This document shows, one piece after another, positions 45,268 through 54,027 of a stretch of 64,000 nucleotides of DNA (position 1 is its first letter; each line of letters starts with the position of its first letter). Position numbers and translations under genes: made by a program. Origin of the DNA: Rhodoferax sp. Lineage in GTDB: Bacteria; Pseudomonadota; Gammaproteobacteria; Burkholderiales; Burkholderiaceae_C. The stretch spans positions 25,412-89,411 of the forward strand of contig JAUXOA010000040.1 of NCBI GenBank assembly GCA_030682475.1, read 5' to 3'. Below the pieces are notes generated by a model. That model made no database searches, was not told the DNA's origin, and was given only the letters and a program-made list of their open reading frames with translations.

Positions 45268-46061
45268 CGCACGATGTGGCAGCCCGCGAAGCCCCCTCCC
45301 GGGTCGATATCGGAAGTGGCGAAAGTCGGCTGGCAGCCACCCACCTGCAGAAGTTCTATGGCAGCCGCAAGGCGGTCAAAGACGTGTCGCTGGTGGTGCG
45401 CAAGGGCGAGGTCGTCGGTTTGCTGGGGCCCAATGGCGCAGGAAAAACCACATCGTTCTACATGATTGTCGGCTTGGAGCGAGCGAGCGCCGGCGACATC
45501 ACGATTGATGGACAGTCGGTCATGCACATGCCGATCCATCGGCGGGCACGGCTGGGCCTGAGTTACCTGCCGCAGGAAGCCTCCATTTTTCGCAAACTCA
45601 ACGTGGAAGACAACGTGCGCGCGGTGCTGGAGTTGCAGCGTGACGAGAGCGGCAAACCGCTGGCCAAGGCCGAGATTGAAAAGCGTCTGACCGCCCTGCT
45701 GCAGGATTTGCGGGTGGAGCACCTGCGGGAAACGCCGGCGCTGGCTTTGTCAGGCGGTGAGCGGCGCCGGGTCGAGATTGCGCGCGCGCTGGCGACCCAG
45801 CCACGTTTCATTCTGCTCGACGAGCCGTTTGCCGGTATCGACCCGATTGCCGTGATCGAGATCCAGCGCATCATCAGCTTCCTGAAAGGCCGTGGCATCG
45901 GGGTGCTGATCACCGATCACAACGTGCGCGAAACCCTGGGCATTTGTGACCATGCCTACATCATCAGCGACGGCAGCGTACTGGCACAAGGCACGCCTTC
46001 CGAGATCGTCAATGACGTCAACGTGCGCCGCGTGTATCTCGGTGAACATTTCAAGATGTAG
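45264..46061 (+). CDS. lptB: LPS export ABC transporter ATP-binding protein LptB
   Basis: Cytoplasmic ATPase that drives LPS extraction by LptFG. The 265-aa protein shows Walker A GPNGAGKTTSFYMI, Q-loop LPQEASIFRKL, signature LSGGERRRVEIARAL, Walker B FILLDEPFAGIDP and H-loop ITDHNVRE, all strongly LptB-like. It starts with GTG overlapping lptA by four bases and its stop abuts the rpoN ATG. An N-terminal extension of about 20 residues precedes the usual start. Confidence 0.96.
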   Translation: MTHDVAAREAPSRVDIGSGESRLAATHLQKFYGSRKAVKDVSLVVRKGEVVGLLGPNGAGKTTSFYMIVGLERASAGDITIDGQSVMHMPIHRRARLGLSYLPQEASIFRKLNVEDNVRAVLELQRDESGKPLAKAEIEKRLTALLQDLRVEHLRETPALALSGGERRRVEIARALATQPRFILLDEPFAGIDPIAVIEIQRIISFLKGRGIGVLITDHNVRETLGICDHAYIISDGSVLAQGTPSEIVNDVNVRRVYLGEHFKM

Positions 46062-47663
46062 ATGAAACAAGGACTTTCACTCCGTGTTTCACAGCACCTG
46101 GCGTTGACGCCGCAGCTGCAGCAGTCGATCAGGCTGCTGCAATTGTCGACGCTGGAGCTCAGCCAGGAGGTTGACCAGATGCTGGACGACAACCCGTTTC
46201 TGGAACTGAACGCAGACGAGCCGCCGCGCGAGGAGTTTGGTCCGGCGCAGGCCGACACACCCGTTCGCAATGACGACATTGAGGCCGAATCCGCTACCAA
46301 TTCAATAGCCGACTACGGATTGGAGACGAGGGCTAGCACCGAGAATGACGCAGAAGTCACGCCGCTCTCAGCGGATGATGGGCAGAGCTGGGAGGGCGAC
46401 GGCAGTGCGGCCACGTCCCCCGACGACAGCGAGTGGGGCGGCGAAGCCAAGGCGAGCAGCAACAACCTGAACGGCAATGAAGACACCGACGTGACCGAGA
46501 TGGCGCGCACCCAGGAGTCGCTGCAAAGCCATCTGCACCGCCAGGCACTGGCCTTGCGCCTGGGCGCCGAAGACCGCGCCGCGCTGCGGTTTTTGATCGA
46601 GTCGCTGAACGACGATGCTTATCTGGAGGACTCGCTGACAGCGCTGGCCGAGGGGCTTGCCGCTGGCGATGAGACACAAGTCGAACAACTGGTGCACCAC
46701 TTCACCGTGGCTTTGCGGCTGCTGCAAAGCCTGGAGCCGACCGGCGTCGGTGCGAGCAGTCTGGCCGAGTGCCTGACATTGCAGTTGCAGGCCCTGCTGC
46801 AACAGGGTGGAGCGGACCCGGCGCCGAAGCCGACGATGGCGGCGGTGAAAGTTGCCCTCTGTATTTGTGCCCAACCGATGGACCTGCTGGCCCGGCGCGA
46901 CGTCAAGCGTCTGGTGCAGCTGTGTGGTGCCTCTGATGCCGCGGTGCGCGACGCCATTGGGCTCATCGGCCGCCTGGAGCCCAAACCGGGTCGGCGTTTT
47001 GTTGATGTCGAACGCAACATTGTGGTGCCGGATGTGCTGGTGGTCCAAACCGGCCAGGGCGCGCAAGCCAGGTTTCAGGTGCGGCTCAATACCGATGTGA
47101 TGCCGCGCCTGCGCGTGCATGACATCTACGCCAATGCCCTCAAGCAGCACAAGGGCGGCGGCAACGATGCAGCAAGCCATGCCGCACTGCAGCAGCGCCT
47201 GCAGGAGGCGCGCTGGTTCATCAAGAACATCCAGCAGCGCTTCGATACCATTCTGCGAGTGAGCACGGCCATCGTCGAGCGGCAAAAAGGCTTCTTTACC
47301 CACGGCGAGCTGGCCATGCGCCCGCTGGTACTGCGGGAAATTGCCGACGAGCTGGGCCTGCACGAGTCCACCATCAGCCGGGTGACCACGGCCAAGTACA
47401 TGGCGACACCGTTTGGCACTTTTGAGCTCAAGTATTTTTTTGGTTCCGGCCTGGGCACCGAGTCGGGCGGCCATGCGTCCAGCACGGCGGTGCGAGCCCT
47501 GATCAAGCAATTTATCAGCGCCGAGAGTGCGAAGAAGCCGCTTAGTGACAACCAGATTTCAGAGATGCTCAAAGAGCAGGGCATCGAGTGTGCGCGCCGC
47601 ACCGTGGCCAAATACCGTGAGGGGCTGCGGATTGCCCCCGCCAGTCTGAGAAAGGCACTATGA
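46062..47663 (+). CDS. rpoN: RNA polymerase sigma-54 factor
   Basis: Alternative sigma factor for enhancer-dependent promoters. The 533-aa protein has the glutamine-rich activator-interacting region I (LSLRVSQHLALTPQLQQSIRLLQLS), an acidic region II (about 55-150), the core-binding domain, the helix-turn-helix with LREIADELGLHESTISRVT and the RpoN box ARRTVAKYRE near the C-terminus. Its ATG follows the lptB stop directly and its stop overlaps the next gene by four bases. The lptA-lptB-rpoN order is conserved across proteobacteria. Confidence 0.97.
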   Translation: MKQGLSLRVSQHLALTPQLQQSIRLLQLSTLELSQEVDQMLDDNPFLELNADEPPREEFGPAQADTPVRNDDIEAESATNSIADYGLETRASTENDAEVTPLSADDGQSWEGDGSAATSPDDSEWGGEAKASSNNLNGNEDTDVTEMARTQESLQSHLHRQALALRLGAEDRAALRFLIESLNDDAYLEDSLTALAEGLAAGDETQVEQLVHHFTVALRLLQSLEPTGVGASSLAECLTLQLQALLQQGGADPAPKPTMAAVKVALCICAQPMDLLARRDVKRLVQLCGASDAAVRDAIGLIGRLEPKPGRRFVDVERNIVVPDVLVVQTGQGAQARFQVRLNTDVMPRLRVHDIYANALKQHKGGGNDAASHAALQQRLQEARWFIKNIQQRFDTILRVSTAIVERQKGFFTHGELAMRPLVLREIADELGLHESTISRVTTAKYMATPFGTFELKYFFGSGLGTESGGHASSTAVRALIKQFISAESAKKPLSDNQISEMLKEQGIECARRTVAKYREGLRIAPASLRKAL

Positions 47664-48979
47664 ACCAACTTCAATTATTTTTACCCTGCGCCGCAGGCGT
47701 GGAAGACTATCTGGCGCCCGAGGTGCAGCGCATCACCGGTCTGCCTTCTCATGACGTACAAAAACAGCGCGGCGGCGTGGCCTTGCGGGCGTCCTGGCGC
47801 GACGCCCTGCTGCTCAACCTGCACAGCCGCCTGGCCCAGCGCGTGCTGCTGCTGCTGTCTTACACCGAGTACCGCAGCGAGCAGGATTTGTACCGGGCGG
47901 CCAGCGAGGTCGCGTGGGAAGTCTGGTTCACACCGCGTGAAAGCATCAAAGTGGAAGTGACGGCGCAGCACAGCCCGCTGACCAGTCTGAACTTTGCCGC
48001 GCTCAAGATCAAGGACGCGGTGTGCGACCGCTTTCGGGACAAGGCCAACGGCGTGCGCCCGGACGTCAACACCCAGTGGCCCGATGTGCGCATCTACACC
48101 CACCTGACCACCGACAGTTGCTCGCTCTACATTGACACCTCCGGCGAGCCGCTGTTCAAGCGCGGCTGGCGCGAAGACAAGGGCGACGCGCCCCTGAAGG
48201 AAACGCTGGCCGCCGCCATGCTGGCCGCCAGTGGCTGGGCCGACGGCACTGCCGATTTGCTGCCCTTGTACGACCCCTGCTGCGGCAGTGGCACGATTGC
48301 GATTGAGGCGGCCCAGATGGCCTGCAACATCGCCCCTGGCAGCTTGCGCCGTTTTGCTTTCGAGAAATACCTGCCGTATCAAAAACACGTCTGGGATGCC
48401 ATCAAGGCAGAAGCGCATGCGGCAGAAATCATCAGGACTGCGGGCCAAAAACCCATTATTTTTGGCAGTGACGTGGCGCACCGCATGGTTGACTTTGCCC
48501 AGCGCAACGCGCAACGTGCGGGCGTCGCCGACGTGATCGAGTTTCGCGGTGGCGATGCCCTGCAGCGCATGCCGCCTTGTGATGTGCCGGGCGTCATGCT
48601 GCTGAATCCGCCCTATGGTGAGCGCATTGAGGTGGCCGGTGTGGCGAAAGGGGCGCAGCACGCTGGCTTTGAGCCTGACGCGCAGCAAGGCCGTTTTGGG
48701 GCCCGTGAACTGGTGCAGACCGAAAATGGTGGTGAATTTTTCAGCCAGTTGGCCACGCACTGGAAGAAAAACTACCCCGGTTGGACCGCCTGGGTACTGA
48801 CGCCCGACCTCAAACTGCCCGGCAAAATGCGCCTCAAGGAATCGCGTCGTGTGCCGATGTGGAACGGCCCGATTGAATGCCGCATGTTCCGCTTCGACAT
48901 GGTGGCCGGAAAAATGGGGTCGGATCACCCGGCAAAATCGGGGTCAGATCACCGGGAGCGTAGCGGACGTGTGCTCTGA
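47660..48979 (+). CDS. THUMP-domain 23S rRNA guanine-N2 methyltransferase (RlmL/RlmK-like)
   Basis: SAM-dependent RNA methyltransferase related to the N-terminal part of E. coli RlmL. Within its 439 aa, a THUMP domain covers about 1-160 (FLPCAAGVEDYLAPEV, ITGLPSHDVQKQRGGV), and the methyltransferase domain carries LYDPCCGSGTIAIEAA and the catalytic motif MLLNPPYGERIE (NPPY). The expected end is just after MFRFDMVAGK; the last 16-18 codons (MGSDHPAKSGSDHRERSGRVL) are read from a GGGGTCAGA repeat, so the native stop and perhaps a few residues were replaced. Confidence 0.9.
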   Translation: MNQLQLFLPCAAGVEDYLAPEVQRITGLPSHDVQKQRGGVALRASWRDALLLNLHSRLAQRVLLLLSYTEYRSEQDLYRAASEVAWEVWFTPRESIKVEVTAQHSPLTSLNFAALKIKDAVCDRFRDKANGVRPDVNTQWPDVRIYTHLTTDSCSLYIDTSGEPLFKRGWREDKGDAPLKETLAAAMLAASGWADGTADLLPLYDPCCGSGTIAIEAAQMACNIAPGSLRRFAFEKYLPYQKHVWDAIKAEAHAAEIIRTAGQKPIIFGSDVAHRMVDFAQRNAQRAGVADVIEFRGGDALQRMPPCDVPGVMLLNPPYGERIEVAGVAKGAQHAGFEPDAQQGRFGARELVQTENGGEFFSQLATHWKKNYPGWTAWVLTPDLKLPGKMRLKESRRVPMWNGPIECRMFRFDMVAGKMGSDHPAKSGSDHRERSGRVL

Positions 48980-49004
48980 CCCCGATTTTGCTGACCCCGT
49001 TTTT
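48911..49004. repeat. GGGGTCAGATCAC REP-like repeat cluster
   Basis: A perfect-looking hairpin has arms AAAATCGGGGTCAGATCAC (48934-48952) and GTGCTCTGACCCCGATTTT (48971-48989) around an 18-base loop. It is flanked by a partial copy on the left (AAATGGGGTCGGATCAC) and by TGCTGACCCCGTTTT on the right. It forms the end of the methyltransferase gene and the upstream region of the PIN gene and shares its core with 11735-11823. Confidence 0.8.
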
Positions 49005-49019
49005 TCGGCTGCGCACGCA

Positions 49020-49436
49020 GTGCACGGGCTCGTCCTCGACACCAACATCGTGCTCGATGCTTTCGTCTTCAATGACCCAGCCACGCAGCCACTGAAACTG
49101 GCGCTGGCAGCAAAAAAAATCCAGTGGCTGGCCACGCAGCCGATGCGCGATGAGCTGGAACGGGTGCTGGCTTACCCAAAGATCATGGTGCGCCTGGCGT
49201 TCTACCAACTCACCGCCGTGACCGTGCTGGCGCAGATGGATGGACTAGCGCAACGGGTCAACATTGCACCCAGGGCCAGCGTCACTTGCTCCGACCCGGA
49301 TGACCAGAAGTTCATTGATCTGGCGGTCGCCCACAAGAGCACGCTGTTGAGCAAGGACCGCGCCGTGCTTTGCATGGCCAAACGACTGCTGGCCCTTGAT
49401 GTACGGGCGCAAGCAGCTATTTTCCTTGCCACCTGA
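49020..49436 (+). CDS. PIN-domain protein (putative toxin family, no antitoxin seen)
   Basis: A 138-aa PIN ribonuclease-fold protein with VLDTNIVLDAFVF (first Asp), MRDELERVL (Glu), SDPDDQKFIDLAV (Asp pair) and LLSKDRAVL (Asp), so the acidic metal site is complete. It resembles the PIN family annotated as toxin components, but no antitoxin gene is next to it. The start is uncertain: GTG 49020 fits the domain, while the open frame continues upstream only through repeat DNA (GTG 48969 also possible). Its own promoter and Shine-Dalgarno may have been displaced by the repeat. Confidence 0.75.
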   Translation: MHGLVLDTNIVLDAFVFNDPATQPLKLALAAKKIQWLATQPMRDELERVLAYPKIMVRLAFYQLTAVTVLAQMDGLAQRVNIAPRASVTCSDPDDQKFIDLAVAHKSTLLSKDRAVLCMAKRLLALDVRAQAAIFLAT

Positions 49437-49449
49437 AACCAGGATGACC

Positions 49450-50283
49450 ATGAACCAGAACTTGCCCCCTCCCCCTGTGAATCCGGGGGACACATCACCC
49501 GTCCCCACGCCCGCGCCCCTGAGCCCCGACGAGTTCGACGAAATCGACACCCTTCTGGACGAGCTCCGCAGCCGTTACGACGAGACCCCGCAGTGGGAGT
49601 TTTGCGAAGGCTTCATGGCGGCCCTGATCTGCTGCCGCCGCCCGATCCTGCCCCCGGAGTACCTGCCGGTGCTACTGGCCATTGGTGACGACGGCGCGGA
49701 GGATGAGGGCTCGTTTGCCGACGCCGCCCAGCAGCAGCGCTTTACCGAGCTCTGGATGCGGCGCTGGAATGAAGTGGCACAGGCACTCGATGCCGAGGTC
49801 GATGGACTGGACGATGAGGCCGCCTACCACCCAGAAGTGATGGATGTGCGTGGCGCCATCGCTGCATTGCCGAAAGAGGAGCGCGCCGCCGTGGCGGACG
49901 AAGCGCTGCCGTCATTCGGCCAGGTGTGGGCGCTGGGTTTCATGTTTGCGGTGGAAAGCTGGCCCGACGAATGGGCCGCGCCGCGCGACAAGGAGGCTGT
50001 CAAGTGGCTGGACGGCGCACTACAGGCCATCGTCGCCCTGACCGAGGACGACGCCGACCCGCCCACGCTGTGCGTCTTTGATGAGGACGGCCCGCCCAGC
50101 CTCAGCCTCAAACGCCTGAATGCGTTTGCCGATGCGATCTGGGCGGTGTACGACCTGCGCGAACTGTGGCGTAATTTCGGCCCGCGCGTGCAAACCATGC
50201 GCGTCGATGCGACGCCGGGCCGCAATGATTTATGCTTTTGCGGCAGCGGCAAGAAATACAAAAAGTGCCACGGCATGACCTGA
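49450..50283 (+). CDS. UPF0149/YecA-family protein with C-terminal SEC-C zinc motif
   Basis: A 277-aa cytoplasmic protein. The N-terminal part (about 25-190) resembles YgfB/YecA (DELRSRYDETPQWEFCEGFMAALICCRRPI) and the C-terminus has the SEC-C motif GRNDLCFCGSGKKYKKCHG, binding zinc as in SecA. The start is probably ATG 49450 (AGGA five bases upstream) or ATG 49444. Family proteins have no settled function; some bind ribosomes or SecA-type partners. Confidence 0.87.
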   Translation: MNQNLPPPPVNPGDTSPVPTPAPLSPDEFDEIDTLLDELRSRYDETPQWEFCEGFMAALICCRRPILPPEYLPVLLAIGDDGAEDEGSFADAAQQQRFTELWMRRWNEVAQALDAEVDGLDDEAAYHPEVMDVRGAIAALPKEERAAVADEALPSFGQVWALGFMFAVESWPDEWAAPRDKEAVKWLDGALQAIVALTEDDADPPTLCVFDEDGPPSLSLKRLNAFADAIWAVYDLRELWRNFGPRVQTMRVDATPGRNDLCFCGSGKKYKKCHGMT

Positions 50284-50300
50284 ACCGATCCAAGGCCCCC

Positions 50301-51773
50301 ATGAAATCAAAACATTCCTATACCCGGGCTGACCTCGCCCGCATCGCCACCGACGCCATGACAGAACGCGGGCTGAAGCCTGAATTTTCAGTGGCCGTCC
50401 AGCAGCAACTTGCGCTGATCACCGGCCCCGCCAGCGAGGCCGACGCCGACATTCGCGATCTCACGGCGCTGCTTTGGTGCTCGATTGACAACGACGACTC
50501 ACGCGATCTCGATCAGCTCACGGTTTGCGAGGAGCTGCCCGGTGGCGCGGTCAAGCTCCTGGTGGCCATCGCCGATGTCGACGCCCTCGTTAAAAAAGGC
50601 AGCGCCATTGACGAGCACGCGCGCACCAACACAACCTCGGTTTACACCGCGGCACGCCTGTTTCCGATGCTGCCCGAACAACTGTCGACCGACCTGACCT
50701 CGCTCAATCCGGACCAGGACCGGCTCGCCCTGGTGAGCGAGATGATCGTCAACGCCGATGGCGGATTAGCCGGCTCGACGGTGTATCGGGCCCGGGTTCG
50801 CAACCAGGCCAAACTCGACTATGACGCATTGGCGGACTGGATCGAGGGTCAGGCCGAACTGCCGGCTGCGGCCAAAGCAGTGCGCGGTATGGACGCGCAG
50901 TTGCGCACGCAGGACGCCGTGGCACAGCAGTTGCGCAGCCGACGCCAGGCCCAGGGCGCGCTCGAATTCAAGACCTTTCAGCCGAAGGCGGTTTTTGAAG
51001 GCGACCGGGTGGTGGACATTCGCCAGCAAGTGCAAAACCGGGCGCGCCAGTTGATTGAGGAATTGATGATCCTCACCAATGAGTGCACGGCCCGCTTTCT
51101 GGCGGCCCGGGGCGCTGCCTCACTGCGCCGTGTGGTGCGCTCGCCCGAGCGCTGGCTGCGCATTGTCGAGGTCGCCAAGAGCGAGGGCGAAACGCTGCCG
51201 ACGCAGCCGGATTCCAAAGCGCTCGCAATTTTTCTGGCGAAACGGCGCCAGGCCGATCCCTTGCGCTTCCCGGATCTCTCGTTGGTGATTGTCAAACTGA
51301 TGGGCTCCGGTGAGTATGTGGTTGAGATACCCGGTGGCGAGCCGGTCGGTCACTTCGGACTGGCGGTGCGCGATTACACCCACTCCACAGCGCCGAATCG
51401 TCGCTTTCCCGACCTGATCACCTCGCGCATGCTCAAGGCGGTGCTGGCGGTGGCGCCGCCGCCGTACACGAATGCCGAGCTGGGCACACTGGCGGAGCAC
51501 TGCTCGACGCAGGAAGACGCTGCGCAAAAGGTCGAACGCCAGGTGCGTAAATCAGAGGCCGCGCTGCTCCTTGAAGCGCGCATTGGCCAGCGCTTTGATG
51601 CAATCGTTACCGGCTTCTCGAAGGGCAACACCTGGGTGCGCATTTTCACGCCCCCGGCAGAGGGCAAGCTGATTTCTGGCGTTCCTGGCCTGCGGGTCGG
51701 GCAACAGCTTCAAATCAAACTCGTCTCGACCGATGTGGAACGCGGGTTTATCGACTTCGTGCTGGCCGATTGA
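50301..51773 (+). CDS. RNB-domain ribonuclease (RNase II-like)
   Basis: Processive 3'-5' exoribonuclease family. The 490-aa protein starts almost directly with the RNB catalytic domain: SIDNDDSRDLDQ holds three of the four aspartates seen in E. coli RNase II, the fourth position being Gln, as is usual in this DLDQ subfamily. Further are TARLFPMLPEQLS and the YTHSTAPNRRFPDL signature. The N-terminal cold-shock domains of RNase II/R are absent and a short S1-like segment ends the protein. The ATG at 50301 lies 17 bases after the SEC-C gene. Confidence 0.88.
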   Translation: MKSKHSYTRADLARIATDAMTERGLKPEFSVAVQQQLALITGPASEADADIRDLTALLWCSIDNDDSRDLDQLTVCEELPGGAVKLLVAIADVDALVKKGSAIDEHARTNTTSVYTAARLFPMLPEQLSTDLTSLNPDQDRLALVSEMIVNADGGLAGSTVYRARVRNQAKLDYDALADWIEGQAELPAAAKAVRGMDAQLRTQDAVAQQLRSRRQAQGALEFKTFQPKAVFEGDRVVDIRQQVQNRARQLIEELMILTNECTARFLAARGAASLRRVVRSPERWLRIVEVAKSEGETLPTQPDSKALAIFLAKRRQADPLRFPDLSLVIVKLMGSGEYVVEIPGGEPVGHFGLAVRDYTHSTAPNRRFPDLITSRMLKAVLAVAPPPYTNAELGTLAEHCSTQEDAAQKVERQVRKSEAALLLEARIGQRFDAIVTGFSKGNTWVRIFTPPAEGKLISGVPGLRVGQQLQIKLVSTDVERGFIDFVLAD

Positions 51774-51778
51774 AACAG

Positions 51779-52687
51779 CTATTTGTCTTGGCCGAAAAAA
51801 TCAAACAGTGCTGCGGCGCATGGTTGCGGCAATTCTTCGGCAATGAAGTGCCCGCCCGGCAGGGCCTGACCCGTTACCTTGCCTGCGCACTGCGCCTGCC
51901 AGAGTTGAAGCGGTTTGAAGAGCCGGTGCACCACGCCGCGCTCGCCCCATAGCACCAGCGTGTCGCAGGCAATTTTGTCGCCCCGCGCACGGCTCGCACG
52001 GTCGTGCGTCAGGTCGATGTCGGCGCTGGCGCGGTAGTCCTCGCACATGCTGTGAACGGCGGCTGGGTTGCTGAAACAGCGTTCGTATTCGGCCAGCGCC
52101 GCCGGCTCGATATAGCCCAAACCACTGGCGCCCCAGCCGCCGAGCTTGGCGTGTAAATAGGCCAGCGCGTTGCCGTTGATCATGGTCTCGGGCAGGGGCG
52201 CGGGCTGGATCAGGTGAAACCAGTGGTAGTAGGCGCGGGCAAATTCAAAGTTGGTGGCGGCGTACATGTCCAGCGTCGGCGCGATGTCGATCACGCACAG
52301 TTTTTTCACTCGTGCCGGGTGATCCACTGCCAGGCGGTGCGCCACCCGGCCGCCCCGGTCATGGCCGCACAGAAAGAATGGGTCGATGCCCAGCGCGTCC
52401 ATCACGGCCACCATGTCCCGTGCCATGCTGCGCTTGCTGTAGTTGCTGTGGTCGGGCAGGCCGGGGGCCTTGGACGAATCGCCATACCCGCGCAGATCGG
52501 GCATGACCAGGTAAAAATCCTTTTGCAACTGTTGCGCCACGCGCTGCCACATGACGTGGCTTTGCGGGAAACCGTGCAGCAAGAGCAGCGCCGGGCGATT
52601 ACCCGGCAGGCCAGCCGACACCCGCGCGTAAATCTGTGCGCCATTGACGTTGAAGTGACGGACCTCGAACCCTTCAAACCAGTTCAT
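51779..52687 (-). CDS. Haloacetate (fluoroacetate-type) dehalogenase
   Basis: Alpha/beta-hydrolase predicted to split the carbon-halogen bond of haloacetates giving glycolate. Counting from the start ATG, the 302-aa protein has nucleophile D110 and R111, R114 in GHDRGGR, D134, H155-W156 in YYHW, W185, Y218 in EDYRA and H280 in GGHFIAEE. These match in kind and almost exactly in position the triad Asp110-His280-Asp134, the carboxylate arginines 111/114 and the halide-binding His155, Trp156, Tyr219 of the Rhodopseudomonas palustris fluoroacetate dehalogenase. Epoxide hydrolases lack the halide-pocket set. The reaction is inferred from these residues; no regulator is adjacent. Confidence 0.9.
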   Translation of the reverse strand: MNWFEGFEVRHFNVNGAQIYARVSAGLPGNRPALLLLHGFPQSHVMWQRVAQQLQKDFYLVMPDLRGYGDSSKAPGLPDHSNYSKRSMARDMVAVMDALGIDPFFLCGHDRGGRVAHRLAVDHPARVKKLCVIDIAPTLDMYAATNFEFARAYYHWFHLIQPAPLPETMINGNALAYLHAKLGGWGASGLGYIEPAALAEYERCFSNPAAVHSMCEDYRASADIDLTHDRASRARGDKIACDTLVLWGERGVVHRLFKPLQLWQAQCAGKVTGQALPGGHFIAEELPQPCAAALFDFFGQDK

Positions 52688-52832
52688 GCGAGCCTCCCGG
52701 GTTCAGGCGCTTATCGCCAGATACTTCTGCCAGTTGGTTTTCGGCCGCGCGCGCACCTTGCTTTTCAAAAACGGCGTCCAGCGTGGCGAAGGCGGTGTAG
52801 CACTTGATCCGGGTCTTGGCGTTGGTGTTCAC
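52674..52832 (-). CDS. Possible 52-aa peptide or gene remnant upstream of the dehalogenase
   Basis: An open frame from GTG 52832 (MNTNAKTRIKC..., ending HELV) has codon use like its neighbours and ends 14 bases inside the dehalogenase gene. I do not recognise it. It could be a small protein, the tail of a truncated gene, or chance. The remaining gap to pncC (52833-52928) shows nothing. Confidence 0.3.
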   Translation of the reverse strand: MNTNAKTRIKCYTAFATLDAVFEKQGARAAENQLAEVSGDKRLNPGGSHELV

Positions 52833-52928
52833 GTCGGGGTTCTCGGGTAATGACTGATGGGGTGTAACAGAGGACAGGCGGTTGATTGATTACTTGTCGT
52901 TTGAGGTGGCTGCCTAGTCGTCGCCGGA

Positions 52929-53438
52929 TCAGCCCAGCAGCGCCACCAGTCTGGTGAAGGCGTGCTGCACGGTAGCCGCCCGCACAGCGGCGCGGTCACC
53001 GCCAAAGTGACACTTCTCGGTCATGACCTGGCCGGGCACGGCGAAGCCGAACCAGACCGTGCCCACCGGCTTGGCCGGGCTGCCACCGCTGGGGCCGGCG
53101 ACGCCGGTAACGGCCACCGCCACTTGCGCGTGCGCGTGCGAGTGGGCCAGCGCCCCCAGCACCATGGCCCGTGCCACGTCTTCGCTGACCGCCCCAGCCT
53201 TGTCCAGCAACTGTTCTTCGACGCCCAGCAGCTCTGTTTTGGCAGCGTTGGAGTAGGTCACAAAACCGCGTTCAAACCAGGCGCTGGAGCCCGCCAGATC
53301 GGTGCAGGCAGCGGCAATCATGCCGCCGGTACAGCTTTCAGCGGTCACCAGCTTCAACTCTTTGCTGAGCAGCAAATCGGCCAGTTGCCGACATAGAGCG
53401 GGGGTCTCGGGCTCGGCTTGTGACTGCGTTTGTGTCAT
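52929..53438 (-). CDS. pncC: Nicotinamide-nucleotide amidohydrolase (CinA C-terminal family)
   Basis: Hydrolyses NMN to nicotinate mononucleotide and ammonia in NAD recycling. The 169-aa protein matches the stand-alone CinA C-terminal domain: LVTAESCTGGMIAAACTDLAGSSAWFERGFVTYSN (split here over the catalytic Ser/Thr region), VAVTGVAGPSGGSPAKPVGTVW. ATG 53438 is in an ATGA overlap with pgpA. The pgpA-pncC pair is common in betaproteobacteria. Confidence 0.93.
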   Translation of the reverse strand: MTQTQSQAEPETPALCRQLADLLLSKELKLVTAESCTGGMIAAACTDLAGSSAWFERGFVTYSNAAKTELLGVEEQLLDKAGAVSEDVARAMVLGALAHSHAHAQVAVAVTGVAGPSGGSPAKPVGTVWFGFAVPGQVMTEKCHFGGDRAAVRAATVQHAFTRLVALLG

Positions 53439-53995
53439 TGAAAAAACCGCCAGGCGGCGATCAGCAACAGGGCACAAGCGGCCGCCACCAGGTCATCCAG
53501 CATGATGCCAAAGCCGGCCTTGCGCCAGGCCGCAGGGTCAGTGGCGGCGTTGACGTCATGAAACAGCCGGTCCGCCCAGCCCACCGGTCCGGGTTTGACG
53601 GCATCAAAGAAGCGGAACAGGCCGAACGCCACCAGTTGCCCCCAAAAGCCGGTGGGCGCTATCAGCCACAGCACCAGCCAGAAAGCAAGGATTTCGTCCC
53701 ACACAATGCTGCCGGGGTCGAGCACACGCAGGTTTTTGGCCGTCACGCTGCTGGCCCACCAACCCAGCGGCAGTGAGACGGCGAGCAGCACGGCCCAGCG
53801 TGCGTCATTCATCCAGGGTTGCAGTGCCACAAATGCCAGCCACGCCCACAGCGTGCCCACGGTGCCGGGGGCCAGCGGGCTCAGACCGGAGCCGAAGCCC
53901 AGGGCAATCAAGTGCGCCGGATGCGACAGCATGAAGCGGGCGGAGGGGCGCACTGGTCCGCGTTCCATCGGCGCTAAAGACGGTTTATCAAGCAT
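53435..53995 (-). CDS. pgpA: Phosphatidylglycerophosphatase A
   Basis: Inner-membrane phosphatase that forms phosphatidylglycerol from phosphatidylglycerol-phosphate. The 186-aa protein has FGSGLSPLAPGTVGTLWA, the metal-binding WDEILAFWLVL and FFDAVKPGPVGWADR near the middle, with four hydrophobic segments. I use ATG 53995 rather than TTG 54001. No Shine-Dalgarno is clear. The thiL gene that often precedes it is missing here, replaced by an ATPase gene. Confidence 0.93.
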   Translation of the reverse strand: MLDKPSLAPMERGPVRPSARFMLSHPAHLIALGFGSGLSPLAPGTVGTLWAWLAFVALQPWMNDARWAVLLAVSLPLGWWASSVTAKNLRVLDPGSIVWDEILAFWLVLWLIAPTGFWGQLVAFGLFRFFDAVKPGPVGWADRLFHDVNAATDPAAWRKAGFGIMLDDLVAAACALLLIAAWRFFQ

Positions 53996-54027
53996 GGTCA
54001 ATTATCGTAAGGGGAACATTTTCACAC

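Noticed and set aside
48849..49019. N-terminal extension of the PIN protein
   Set aside because: Overlaps the methyltransferase gene in another frame and is mostly repeat DNA; PIN similarity starts at GLVLDTN.
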